NCBI GenBank assembly: GCA_963930655.1
Contig: OZ005621.1
Coordinates: 1,289,001-1,353,000 of the forward strand
From: Myrica gale
Lineage: Eukaryota > Streptophyta > Magnoliopsida > Fagales > Myricaceae
Direction: 5' to 3'
Length of the DNA stretch: 64,000 nt
The position numbers were made by a program, and so were the translations under genes. Below, piece by piece: positions 49,704 to 61,966 of this stretch (position 1 is its first letter; every line of letters begins with the position of its first letter). The notes beneath the pieces are model-generated. The model did no database searches. It saw only the letters and a program-made list of their open reading frames with translations, and was not told where the DNA came from.

Positions 49704-52700
49704 ATGAATACCAGAGTGCGCAACACTCTTCAGATAATGAAAGCGCCTCTGAACCTTGATAAAGTCAGTGACTTTCTCTTTTGGCGTCTTCTTCCTCTTC
49801 TTCTTTTTGTTTGGTTTTTGTTTGGGGTTTTTTTCCTCCAAGTGAAAAGATCTTATCGGTTGCAAATTCGAGATTGGTATGTTACTTTCTCAAGAAATTG
49901 AGGCTCTGGAGCTTGAAAGATGTTGGAAAGTCTGAAACAGTATTACATGTAATGGGCTATCTGAAATGCCTTAATACCAAAGCTGCTACATTCAGTGCCT
50001 CAATTCCCTTGATTTCTGATCTATTTTTCACTCGACAAAATACTTATACTTGGAAAAAATTTGCTTAAAAGTTTGCTCTTTCGATCCAAATCTGAATTGG
50101 GTTTATGCACTTCTCTCAAGAAACGAATAGTTTCTTCCTTTACTCTCTCTCTCAACTGCTTGGTTTGATTAATGCCATTTGGTGTTGAATTCATAAAGAA
50201 GGAGAAGATGGAAAATCAGGGGAGCAGAGTGATGGGTGCTGAGAAACCAGCGACCAATCGACGCCGATCAAATAGAGAAAGGAAAATGGCCTTACTTCAA
50301 GATGTATCTTTCTCTATAAAACCATTTCATTTTGATTCTTACACGCGCCTTTTTTCATTTGATTAATGTGTTTTGGAACATGTAGGTTGATAAGCTAAAG
50401 AACAAGCTCAGACATGAAGAGAATGTCCACAGAGCATTGGAGAGAGCTTTTACTAGGCCTTTAGGAGCTTTACCTCGCCTTCCTCCTTATCTCCCTCCAT
50501 ACGTCAGTATAATCTCTCTCTCTCTCTCTCTCGGAAACCAACACGAAAATGAAGCTTTGCTGAATGGAAAAAGATATAATGAAACGGATAAAATGCCGTG
50601 GGAAGAAATGAAGGGAGAATAGAACATTCAGATAGCCCAATATGAAGCTTGTTGAAATGTGGTAGTCCCACATTGCTTAGCAATGTGGAGTGTAGGAAGA
50701 TTTTGGCTTATAAATAAGCCCCCATTGTAATCTTTTAATTTCATAAATGAGATGTAATAAATTCAATTGAGTTTTTCTCCGTTGGATGTCTCATTTATCT
50801 AAGTAATTTTTTTTTTATTTCTAACAAAGCTTGCTATTGAAACTTTTGTTGGATACTTCTCTCATTCTTTCAATGAATTCAGGCTAATGTGGGTTGTGAT
50901 TTTGCTTGTCCATAGACATTAGAGCTTCTTGCAGAAGTAGCTGTTTTAGAAGAAGAGGTTGTTCGTCTAGAAGAGCAGGTTGTGAATTTCCGTCAAGGTC
51001 TCTATCAGGAAGCTATCTACATATCCTCCAAAAGGAATGTAGAGAATTTGAGTGATGCAATTGACCATAACTCAGTAAGAAGCTCCAAACATCAGCGATC
51101 CAAGTCGTTGCCCCAAAATGACCTCAATTCAGCAACATCTATAGTCAAGCCTCAACCTGGTCTTGCCAGAAGTACATCCAGTAGAAAGCTCTTGTCCCCT
51201 GATACCATCCCTGATCGAATTGCTAATTGCTCCAGTAGGCCAGTGGTGGGGAAACAATCTCTTAAGAAACGCAATTCCTCTCCATCTTTTCCAGAGGATG
51301 GACGAGGAAAAGAGAATTGCTTGTGTACTAATTTTGTGAAGGACAAGCAATCTCCAGAAAAGAAATATGCAAAAGTCATTACGGTGAAGAAAACTCCAAC
51401 CAAACATAAATCTGTGGAGAAGTGTGCGGATCCTTTCTTGTCAAAGGTATACATATTAGATTCATCCAACAATACTTGATCTGTACTTTGTTAAGCATAT
51501 TCATTGTGGATTTTTATTGTCCAGATAGAGAGCAGATTAGTGGATGAGAGAGCACAGAAGAGTTCCTATGGTTCTTCGGATGATAGAGTACTGGAACCCG
51601 ACAGCAACCCAAACAAAGTATCCGAGGATATAGTGAAATGCTTGTCTAACATTTTTGTGAGGATGAGCACATTGAAGGACAAAGCAGTAGAATCAGGGAC
51701 TTTCCAATCTGTAGCTTCTCGTGCAAGCAACAGAGGCACAGAGTATATAGATCCTTATAGTATCTGTTCAGAAGACAGAAACAGAGACATTGGTCCTTAT
51801 AAGCATCTCTGTGCAATTGAAGCAAGTTCAGTTGATCTCAACCGAATGACAAATGCTTTGTTTCTGATCCATAGACTAAAGTAAGTTCCTTTTTTGCATT
51901 GATGTTTTAGTGTTAGGTGTTATCTGAATTTAGTGTCTTACTGCTAATAAAAATCCATTCAGGTTGCTATTTGGAAAGCTTGCCACTGTGAACTTAGAGG
52001 GTCTTACGCATCAGCAGAAGCTTGCATTCTGGATAAATACTTACAACTCCTGCATGATGCATGTAAGATATCTCCTCACACAGATGAGTCCAGCATTTTG
52101 CAAATGAAAAGTGAAGGATCTATATTTTCTTGTAGGTCTTTGGGAGACTGAATGGCATAGAAAAAAGTGTTTTACCCTCACCGGCATATCAAACTATGAA
52201 CTTACCCGGTTATGCAAATTTTGCAGGCATTTTTAGAGCATGGGATACCTGATACCCCTGAAAGGGTAGTAGCGCTAATGCAAAAGGTAAGATTTTTCCA
52301 TCAATTTTATGTTTCAGTGCGAGATGATACTCCAAATTTACACTTTTTCCGTCTTCCATCTATTAATCTCTGAAATGGACATAAGAAGTATCACCTGTCG
52401 CTGCAGTTGAATAGTCCTATTTTGAGATTCTTTATTCAGGTTGTTTGCCTCAAAATATATTAAGAACAATGGTTGTGCAATGTCTTTCGTTCAATAATCA
52501 TTTTTGCGCTTTACTAACTTAGCTGCGCTTGCCTCAGGCGACAATAGTTGTGGGTGGAAGCTTGTTGAATGCCATAACTATCGAGCATTTCATCTTGAGA
52601 CTGCCTTATCACTTGAAATTTGTGAGTCATTATCTCAACCTAATCCTGCTTTGGGGCAGGATTTCGTTTTCTTACCACTAAATAACTTAATGTGTGATCC

Positions 52701-53480
52701 AATTCCTTCTTTTCCATTCTTCAACAGACATGTGCAAAAGCTGCAAAAAATGATGAGATGAAAGCACGCAGCATATTTGGATTAGAACGGTCTGAACCCT
52801 TGGTTACATTTGCACTCTCCTGTGGAAGCTGGTCCTCCCCTGCTGTAAGTTTGATTCACTATGGTGATATTCTTAATACGCAAGGGAAGCCCCCATAGTT
52901 TTTGTTCTGTACTCAGTACTATGACAATAAGATCCGGGGGCTCAAACTGTCTATTAAGCTGATTTCAATGGGAGAAGTAGTCTACAAGTAAAATATTTTC
53001 TTTCTTCATTCTAATTAACACATTGCAAATGAAGTAGTGCTGACATATTATAACTCATTATTGCAATGGATAATCATGTCATGGTAATTTCCATTCGATG
53101 CCTGGGTATTGTGAATGTAGATGAATTCCTTTTTCATGAATCTGCTGGTAGTGAAACGTATTTTTTGTTCAATGAAGGTGAGGGTGTACACAGCATTCCA
53201 AGTTGAGGAAGAGTTGGAAGCCGCAAAGAGAGACTACTTGCAGGCAGCAGTTGGCATTACCGAGACCAACAAATTAATGGTCCCCAAGGTACTAGATTGG
53301 TATCTACTTGATTTTGCAAAGGACTTGGAATCATTGCTGGATTGGGTCTGTCTGCAACTACCTGATGAACTCCGGAATGAGGCAGTTAAATGCCTTGAGA
53401 GAAGGGGAAAAGAACCCCTCTCACAACTAGTGCAAGTAATGCCATACGATTTCAGTTTCAGGTTACTTTTACACCGATGA
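49704..53480 (+). CDS. MIP1-type leucine-zipper and DUF547 domain protein
   Basis: Ten exons join in phase to 610 residues: 49704-49763, 50199-50303, 50386-50502, 50916-51446, 51525-51880, 51963-52062, 52227-52286, 52538-52621, 52728-52844, 53178-53480. All introns are GT-AG. The start was chosen because the short first exon gives [17 protein letters not shown], a conserved family beginning, before KEKMENQGS. The N-terminal coiled coil (MIP1 leucine zipper) covers about 48-122 ([39 protein letters not shown]). A polar low-complexity middle follows. DUF547 covers about 395-550 ([41 protein letters not shown]), and the C-terminus is the family's [10 protein letters not shown]. Biochemical function is unknown; the zipper suggests oligomerisation and plant relatives are annotated as MIP1-like. 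It converges on TWD40-2, 1.85 kb away. Confidence 0.93.
50650..50826. mobile_element. Solo LTR of a small LTR element (TRIM-like) in an intron
   Basis: Begins TGTTGAAATG and ends TTTCTAACA, 177 bases, flanked by the 5-base duplication AAGCT (50645-50649, 50827-50831). The GTCCCACATTGCTTAGCAATGTGG hairpin-like start and ATAAATAAGCCCC resemble plant TRIM LTRs. It lies inside the third intron (50503-50915) of the DUF547 gene and leaves both splice sites intact. Confidence 0.85.
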
Positions 53481-55329
53481 GTATTTTTTAGTTTTTTTAG
53501 AGTCTCCTTTCCTATATTTTGTTCCTTCAATTTTCTTTGCATATGGTGGGGTTGTGTGCGGATAGAAACAAGTGAAAGTACATATGTAATCGAGCATTTG
53601 TAGTTGGCGAAATACTGTTATTATCAACAAAGGGGTTTGGGGTGGGTTAATTGGTTCATTATTTGGTGGAGTACATGAATATGGTGAATTCTTCAACTCC
53701 TGTGCTTTTTGTTTCATATTTTGGAGATTTTCTTTTAGAGATCAGCTTCCTAAATTCTTGAAGAAAAAATTGAAGCAGAAACCTCCTAGAGTCTTGACAA
53801 TACCTGGTGTGAATCTGTTGAGAATGATAAGCAACAGTGCTCAACAGATGAGCCATCCTGTAAAGTGATTGCTTTGGGTTGGGGCCTGATGTATCAGACA
53901 TTTTATTGTCATTCTGGTACTATCCTAATACCCTGAAGAGAGAGACAAGATATCTTTTCACTATGAAGTTGACCTTGGGACAGCTCGTGACAGACGAGAG
54001 TCAGCGATGTTCTTTTCCTCAAGCCTCTAGCTCCATCCCTACCTAATTCATCAGCCGCATATCCTTGTCTTTCTACGCTAATGCCTAAAGGCCTGTTGAT
54101 GCTTGCAAAAAATACAAGCAAAACCAACGAAACAAGATGAGAATACACAGATCGATCCGCAAGCGAAGACAACTACCACACCTTCCCTTCAAACTAGAAA
54201 CAGAACACGATACCAGACTTCCAACCAACATATGAATCTCAAAAACCCGAAACGAAAGAAAAGTGAAAATCATTGTGTATGCTGCATCCGGATCAGCACC
54301 CCGTGATAGATTTCGGTACGCTTTAGCAAAAACGAGCAACTGATGTGAGACAGACAGAGAGAGAGCGAGACAGTAGAGTAGAGTGGAGTGGGTAAATACG
54401 GCCAAGCAGGCGAAGACCAAATTTGTCTATAACTAACAAAACGACCAACTTTTAGGCATTTCGACAAGGCCAGTTGAAGCAAATAGGCCACATTATTTTA
54501 GATGTGGGTAAAAGATGAAACAAAACCTTAAAATCGTCTCCCGGCGTAAACGACAACCGATTTAGACATCTATGTTGGCTTGATACTTCTATAACTATTA
54601 TTGACTCTGGATTTATGGGTTTAGGAAGGGCCCCAAAAATTCACGGGCTTAGATTGAAGCCCACCTGGACATGTCCCTCGTATATGCTAACTCGTGTGTG
54701 GTCAAAGATTATCTGCAGTTGACCGGCTCATTCGAACAAGAAAATTGGCAGCATCTAAGGAAGCAGCTTAACAGGTTAAACTGGGGAACCGTACTGCAGT
54801 TAGACAAAACAAACCTCTCGATCTTCCCAAATAAGCCCTGCGATAAAGAGATAAGACATGAATGTAGGATAATCGCAGGCACAATTGGCCCATTGAGGAG
54901 CATTTTCTTTTGTTCCGTAGAGCCTTTTTTTTTGGTGAGCTTTGATCTATCATGGCTAGAGTAATAGTTCAGTCTCGCAGGAAAACACCAATTAACATTC
55001 TCACTTTACTGGCTATGCCCAGGTTATCACACAGGAAGAATCGGATGATATTTCTACAAAACTGGAGATCAGTAACGTCAATAATTTGAAGCGACAACCC
55101 ATTAGAGAGGAAAAGAACAACAATAATCAATGGGGATGAAGGCAATATCGTAAAAAGAATTGATAAAGCTCAAAGACAAACAGATCAATGATACACTATA
55201 TACGCATTCCTATAGCTACTTTCTTCAATAAGCAACCTGGGAACTCGTTGAAGGATATCCGGTAGCAATAGCTTCCTTGAGGTGGAGGGAAGCTGAAATG
55301 TTATGGTCCAAACGGCCCATGTTTGGACC
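53481..55329. other. Intergenic DNA between two convergent genes
   Basis: Holds the 3' UTRs of the DUF547 gene and TWD40-2. A minus-strand stretch at about 53940-54420, with a CTCTCTCTGTCTGTC run, looks like a transcribed leader, but no recognisable protein follows. Confidence 0.45.
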
Positions 55330-58300
55330 TCAGCCGAAAGGTGATGGAACAGGCCCTGCAAGCGCATCTGATCTCTTGATGCTTCCCATTCCACAAATAA
55401 TGCATCCAGGTGCAGAGAGAGCTGAAAATTTGGCCCCACAAAGATCACAAACATCATATCCAATAGTTGAGAGACGGCTGAGTGTGGCAGCACAGAACTG
55501 GGAGGGATCCTCCAATGGATCAATGGACTTGTTGGACAAACCCCTTTGAATACACATGTCAATCAGGTTCTTCAATTCATCCTGCTTACTTGGAGGCGCT
55601 TTGGACAAGAGAAGTTCAAGCATCTGCTTGGAATAAGCATAATTCTGCACCTCGATGTTTCGTTTAATGGCAGTACGGATGCATAAATTGCGGTGACTTG
55701 CCAGAAGAGGCAAAGAGCCCAAATGACGAGACAATCTTGCCATCTCATCCTTAGCGCTGATAGCACTTGGGCCTTGGACTTTTGATAATCGCCAAATTTC
55801 CTGAAGTAAAATGCACATGAAATGCAATCACGAAGCAAAACAATGTCGACATAAAAATACATTGCCAGGAATTTCCTGGTGCAAGTACTTATTTATTTCC
55901 AGTCACATAATCTCATAGTGATAAGCAAGGCCAAAGTTTTCATGGACTCCAATGGAGAAGGTTTTGTGGAGCTGGAAACTTCTTTAATTAAAAAATTATT
56001 TACTGACAGCAATAAAAGAATCACTATAACACAACATCCGTAACGATCATAATTTTGGCAGGTCAGCTTGAGTGAAGTTGAAGTTAGAGTTTGTCTGAGA
56101 TGAGAAGGAAGTGACACTATGGTGTACATTCCTTCGTTTACACTTTGCAATCGCACTTGCTGATACGAAGTAGCATGAAGCACTAACCATCACAACATTC
56201 CCATAGCAAAAGAAAGAGATGCAAAATAAAATAGAAAGATGCATAATAAAGACAAGTTGAAAGCCGTACTTTCTATTCAAACGAAAACAATAAACCAATT
56301 AAATACAATTCCAGCAGAAAACAGAGAACTTCATAAATTTGCAACAAATAATAGTTGGTGATTTTTATCTTCTAATAGGTTCTTAGCATGTTGTACTACA
56401 CAAATAGGCAAATTGCTTTGGAAAACGACAAGGTAAACAGCTTGACCATAGAATCAACCAAATAAGTAGGGCTGAACAAAACCGGACCGCAGATCGGAAC
56501 ACATTTATTAATATAAATAAAAAAATATTTTTTTTATATTTTTTTAATAGAAATTAAACTTAAAATGTTTAATTTTAATCTAAACTAAAACTCTACATTT
56601 TTATGTGTCCTTCCCCCTTTGAAATTAACCTAAATTTTTTTAAAAAAAAATTAAAAATTTAAAAAAATTGAAACCGGTCCGGACCACTTATGTGGTTCGG
56701 TCCGGTCCTCTATTTTAGTAGGACCGGAAATCCAGTTGTTCAGCCCTACAAATAAGAATCACTGTACTAAGAACACGAGAGCTCTATCTACCCTCTTTGC
56801 CATTCAGCACTACCAAAGGCCTGATATTCCATAATTCACAGCCTTCTCCAGCGTTTTATAGCCGAAACCTCTGAATAAACATGTAGTTGCACCACCTCAA
56901 CAAATCCTACCAGCTAATTGTGTTCCTTATAATCTTGATATATACTTCTTGAAGAAAAACCTTGCACCATGTTGGCTTCCCTCACTCAATTATGACGAGC
57001 TGAATAAGACCAGCTGCATGCATGTTTCTGCTATAATGCGAAATTTTACACCTACCCTTAGTCCTCCACACCACTTGAAGCACCCCAAACGTACCTAATA
57101 ACAGGACTTGTCTCGAGTCACTACAACACACAAGAAACTTCAAAATTAACCTACCTGGAATACCATTTTTTTAAAAGCCTGGTTGGTGCTCCAAATTCCA
57201 AATCACCCCCAGATCACGTTACCATTTACCCCAACCAAAAGTATGTGCAGAATGAGCAGTAGTCAAACTAAACCTCATACAGTATCATTTCAGAACATAA
57301 ATTCTTAGAATAAAGTCTGTAAAACTCTGAATATGGAATATTTCACACTTATTGGTACTTCCTTCTACTTGATAAAAATACCATCCAGGTGTATCTACAA
57401 ATGTGGTCACGAAAAATCTGATGCTCCAATCATGTGACACTTCCACATCTGGCTATAAAGGTTAATGCTCCCCAAATCAGTTACGGAATGCTTTCTGATA
57501 ATATTACTATAATAAAAACCATAAGACCTACCCTACTCACGGTGCCTTTTAGTCCTTGACCAAGGAGTGGGAAATTGGCATCAGCAACGTCAACTGTTTA
57601 TACCAGCTAATTGTGTTGCTTATAATCTTGATATATAATTCTTGAATAAAAACCTTGCACCATGTTGGCTTCCCTCACTCAATTATGACGAGCTGAATAA
57701 GACCAGCTACATGTTTCCGCTATAATGCGAAATTTTACACCTACCCTTAGTCCTCCACACCACTTGAAGCACCCCAAACGTACCTAATAGCAGGACTTGT
57801 CTCGAGTCACTACAACACACAAGAGACTTCAAAATTAACCTACCTGGAATACAATTTTTTTATAAGCCTGGCTGGTGCTCCAAATTACAAATCACCCCCA
57901 GATCACGTTACCATTTACCCCAACCAAAAGTATGTGCAGAATGAGCAGTAGTCAAACTAAACCTCATACACTATCATTTCAGAACATAAATTCTTAGAAT
58001 AAAGTCTGTAAAACTCTGAATATGGAATATTTCACACTTATTCGTACTTCCTTCTACTTGATAAAAATACCATCCAGGTGTATCTACAAATGTGGTCACG
58101 AAAAATCTCATGCTCCAATCATGTGACACTTCCACATCTGGCTATAAAGGTTAATGCTCCCCAGATCAGTTACGGAATGCTTTCTGATAATATGACTATA
58201 ATAAAAACCATAAGACCCACCCTACTCACGGTGCCTTTTAGTCCTTGACCAAGGAGTGGGAAATTGGCATCAGTAAGGGATTGAAAAGGAATAGCAAAGC

Positions 58301-61300
58301 ATCATCAACATCAACTGTTTATACCAGCTAATTGTGTTGCTTATAATCTTGATATATAATTCTTGAATAAAAACCTTGCACCATGTTGGCTTCCCTCACT
58401 CAATTTTGACGAGCTGAATAAGACCAGCTACATGTTTCCTCTATAATGCGAAATTTTACACCTACCCTTAGTCCTCCACACCACTTGAAGCACCCCAAAC
58501 GTACCTAATAGCAGGACTTGTCTCGAGTCACTACAACACACAAGAGACTTCAAAATTAACCTACCTGGAATACCATTTTTTTAAAAGCCTGGCTGGTGCT
58601 CCAAATTCCAAATCACCCCCAGATCACGTTATCATTTACCCCAACCAAAAGTATGTGCAGAATGAGCAGTAGTCAAACTAAACCTCATACACTATCATTT
58701 CAGAACATAAATTCTTAGAAGAATTAAGTCTGTAAAACTCTGAATATGGAATATATTTCACACTTATTGGTACTTCCTTCTTCTTGATAAAAATACCATC
58801 CAGGTGTATCTACAAATGTGGTCATGAAAAATCTGATGCTCCAATCATGTGACACTTCCACATCTGGCTATAAAGGTTAATGCTCCCCGAATCAGTTACA
58901 GAATGCTTTCTGATAATATGACTATATTAAAAACCATAAGACCCACCCTACTCACGGTGCCTTTTAGTCCTTTACCAAGGAGTGAGAAATTGGCATCAGT
59001 AAGGGATTGAAAAGGAATAGCAAAGCATCATCAACATTAACTGTTTCTAACAACAGCAAAAGACAAGCCCGCAGTTCATCCTTTTGCCTAAAAAAAAAAG
59101 AGCTTCTTGTAATTAAATCTATTTGAAAGTTTGAAACAGGTGATAATACCTGAAGAAGAGTGACTGCTATCTTATACTGAGCACAGATGGTTGCTTGAGC
59201 TTTGATATCAGCTCCACGAGACTGATCCTTGGCTAGTGCAAGAAAAGCTTCATCAAAACAAGATAATGCATCTGAAAGTTGATTCTGCTCAAGATGAGCA
59301 AGTCCAGTCTTGAAGCATATAGAAGCAGCTGCCCCACGAGGAACCTGTTATAAGAAAAAAACATATAATTAGAAAACAATGGGCAAGCGAAATATCAAGA
59401 GCAGCTAATAGATTATGTCAAAGGTTCTATTCTCACAAAGGTTTTCCTTCACATAGAAAGCTCATGGTAAAACACCTCTCTCTCTCTCTCTCTCACCATT
59501 CTATAGGTTATTACATGATTTACTAACCTATGAAACTTATTACTGATAGATGTTGTTCTTTCTGTTATAAAAGATTCTACTACCATCACTCCCAACTGTC
59601 ATAAAGAATCATAAGAGCAAAATGATAAATAAGAATTCCAGCCCCCAAAACTTCATTTCCTGGCCATCCTATATGTGAGCAAGCGGGTTTTGTGTGGGTA
59701 CGAAAGGGTGTGGACATATGTTTGTATTTACCTATATAGTTATGCATAGATCAATGCATGCATGTGTGCCCTATTTACCTGTCCAGGACGCACAGAGGAC
59801 GGGGGAGAGGCAGTAGGGGCTGTACGTTTTCCTGAATCTGCAGTATTCTGAGTTCCAAGGACACTAAGATCAAGAGGTTGTGTAGAAAGTGGAACCTGAG
59901 CGGCCTGAACCTGAGACTGTGGTAGGACCGCTGCTTGACCCAAGGGTTGTGGTGGGACACCGCCATCAGGAAGTCCAATGGACTCGAGCGAAACAACAGG
60001 TCGTTGGGTGGATTGAGGAGGAACACCACCCTCAGGAAGACTAATATCAGCCCCGGACGCATTAACCTGGTTAGGTGTTACCTTATTTTCAATCCCTCGA
60101 GCTACTTGATCCATTTTTGAAAGATAAGTTCCAGGAGGAGGCAGTGCAGCTGCAACCTGGAAGGAAGGTATTGTATTCTGGAAAAAGTCCTCCGGAATAG
60201 GTCCAGCTGCAACTCCCAAACCTCCAACAATAGAAGCTTGCTGTGATCCTGTTGCAGTCTGTGTCACTGACGCTGTGCCAAACAAATCACCAGGGGTAGA
60301 CACTGCAGGTGCAGTAACAATTCCACTGGTAGCAGAAGGTTGTGATAAAAGCTGCCCAAGGTCCTGTGATCCACCACTTAATGACTTGGTCCTATTTATG
60401 GATGAGCCTAACCCTTCAGCAAGTTTTAACTTGTTTGTGGCTTCTTTAATCTTATTCACATCAACTGTAGCAGATGCAATTGGTTTGTCACGTATTCTAA
60501 TATGTATCTTCTTGGCTTTTGATGCTCCCTCCTCATCACTGCTGCTACCATCACCAGAAGCACCATACATCGTTTTTTTAAATTCTTCTTCAGCTTTAGC
60601 CTGTTCATCTGCAACAGTGGAACTGACAAATTGTTTGCCAAGGGATTCGAGACCCATCAAGGAATCAGCCTTGGAGTTAACATCAGCCATTCCGTTGGAC
60701 TTGTTAGCCATGTATTTAGCTGAAGATGTTTGGAGACCATTTGGCTGCTTGTCACCGCCTGCAGGTGTAAAAGCTTTGACCAAGCTGCCATCCCTTACTT
60801 CTACTATGTTGCCTCTTCCCCTAATTGAACCAAGGTAAACACCGATATGATCTGTAATAATTGATGGGATAGGACCATCATCGGACTTCATGTAAGGCAT
60901 TACTTCTGCAGCTAGCTCCCATTGAGGTATACTCTTCAAGCTAGCAGGGGTTTTGATTTCCCAGTTCCCACCACCCCATTCAGATCCTTTAGGAACCACA
61001 CTCTCAGCTGCAAAGTTAGCAAATATGCCTTGTGTCCATCCAGTTGAGCGTATTCTCAAAATCCTTTCACAATATCTCCTCAATTCTGAATCACTGCCAT
61101 CCTCTTCCAATTTTTGAGCAAGACGCCGCATAGCACTGGGGTTAAGATGGCATATAAACAGATCAAGCATGCTCTCGTAGTCTGCGATAACCTCAAAAGT
61201 TTCTTTTGCACTGTCAAATTGACCAAACCTGCAATTCTACCTTAATTAGAAAACCAAAAACGATTGTCGGATTTATAAGTAATGGGGAAGTGATCCCTTC

Positions 61301-61926
61301 ATCAGCTCAATATTTGAGTCTTTGAACCCTCAATAAGAAAGAAACAAGTCCTTTACAATTAAAATTTGTTGGAATCACTCACACAATGTCACCAGCATTG
61401 TCATATCAGCTACAAGAATAGTGCCACAACTAACTTACAGATTGCATGTCAACATTAACCACAAAAGAATATGGTGTTTAGCATGAGCATAGCACTTGCA
61501 TAGTCAACCAACAACTGTCATCAAACAAATCCCACATTGTACACCCCCCCCCCCAGGCCAGAGTATAGATATATAGCATACCCAGTCAAGTGGGGAACTC
61601 GTAAATTCCATTTCCCCAAAACTTCAGATACCTCTCAACTTACTACCTAGTGGACATTTACAACTCTCCAGGTGTATTGTTACACTCATCACAATGTCTT
61701 CCATAAAACGACAGTTAACTTCCACCCATAGTCATCTAACCTAGTCACCTGCTTAGAACCAGCAAGGCAAAAACCCATTTCGATAATTAAGTACAATACA
61801 AGTGTAGAAACACCTACCCCGGTCCATAGCCAAAGTCTCAAGTCACACGAGCCAAAAAAAATTTATCAAGTCCTGCTAAGGGAAAAGCCAGGTACTCATA
61901 CACCAGCTCAAGGTGAAATTGAGAAA

Positions 61927-61966
<40 letters not shown>

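Noticed and set aside
54085-54420. Hydrophobic 111-residue minus-strand frame
   Set aside because: Composition reflects a CT-rich stretch; no conserved motif, and alternative frames are equally open.
60275-60838. 187-residue plus-strand open frame
   Set aside because: It lies wholly antisense to the large, well-conserved TWD40-2 exon and has no family features; it is a shadow of the real gene.
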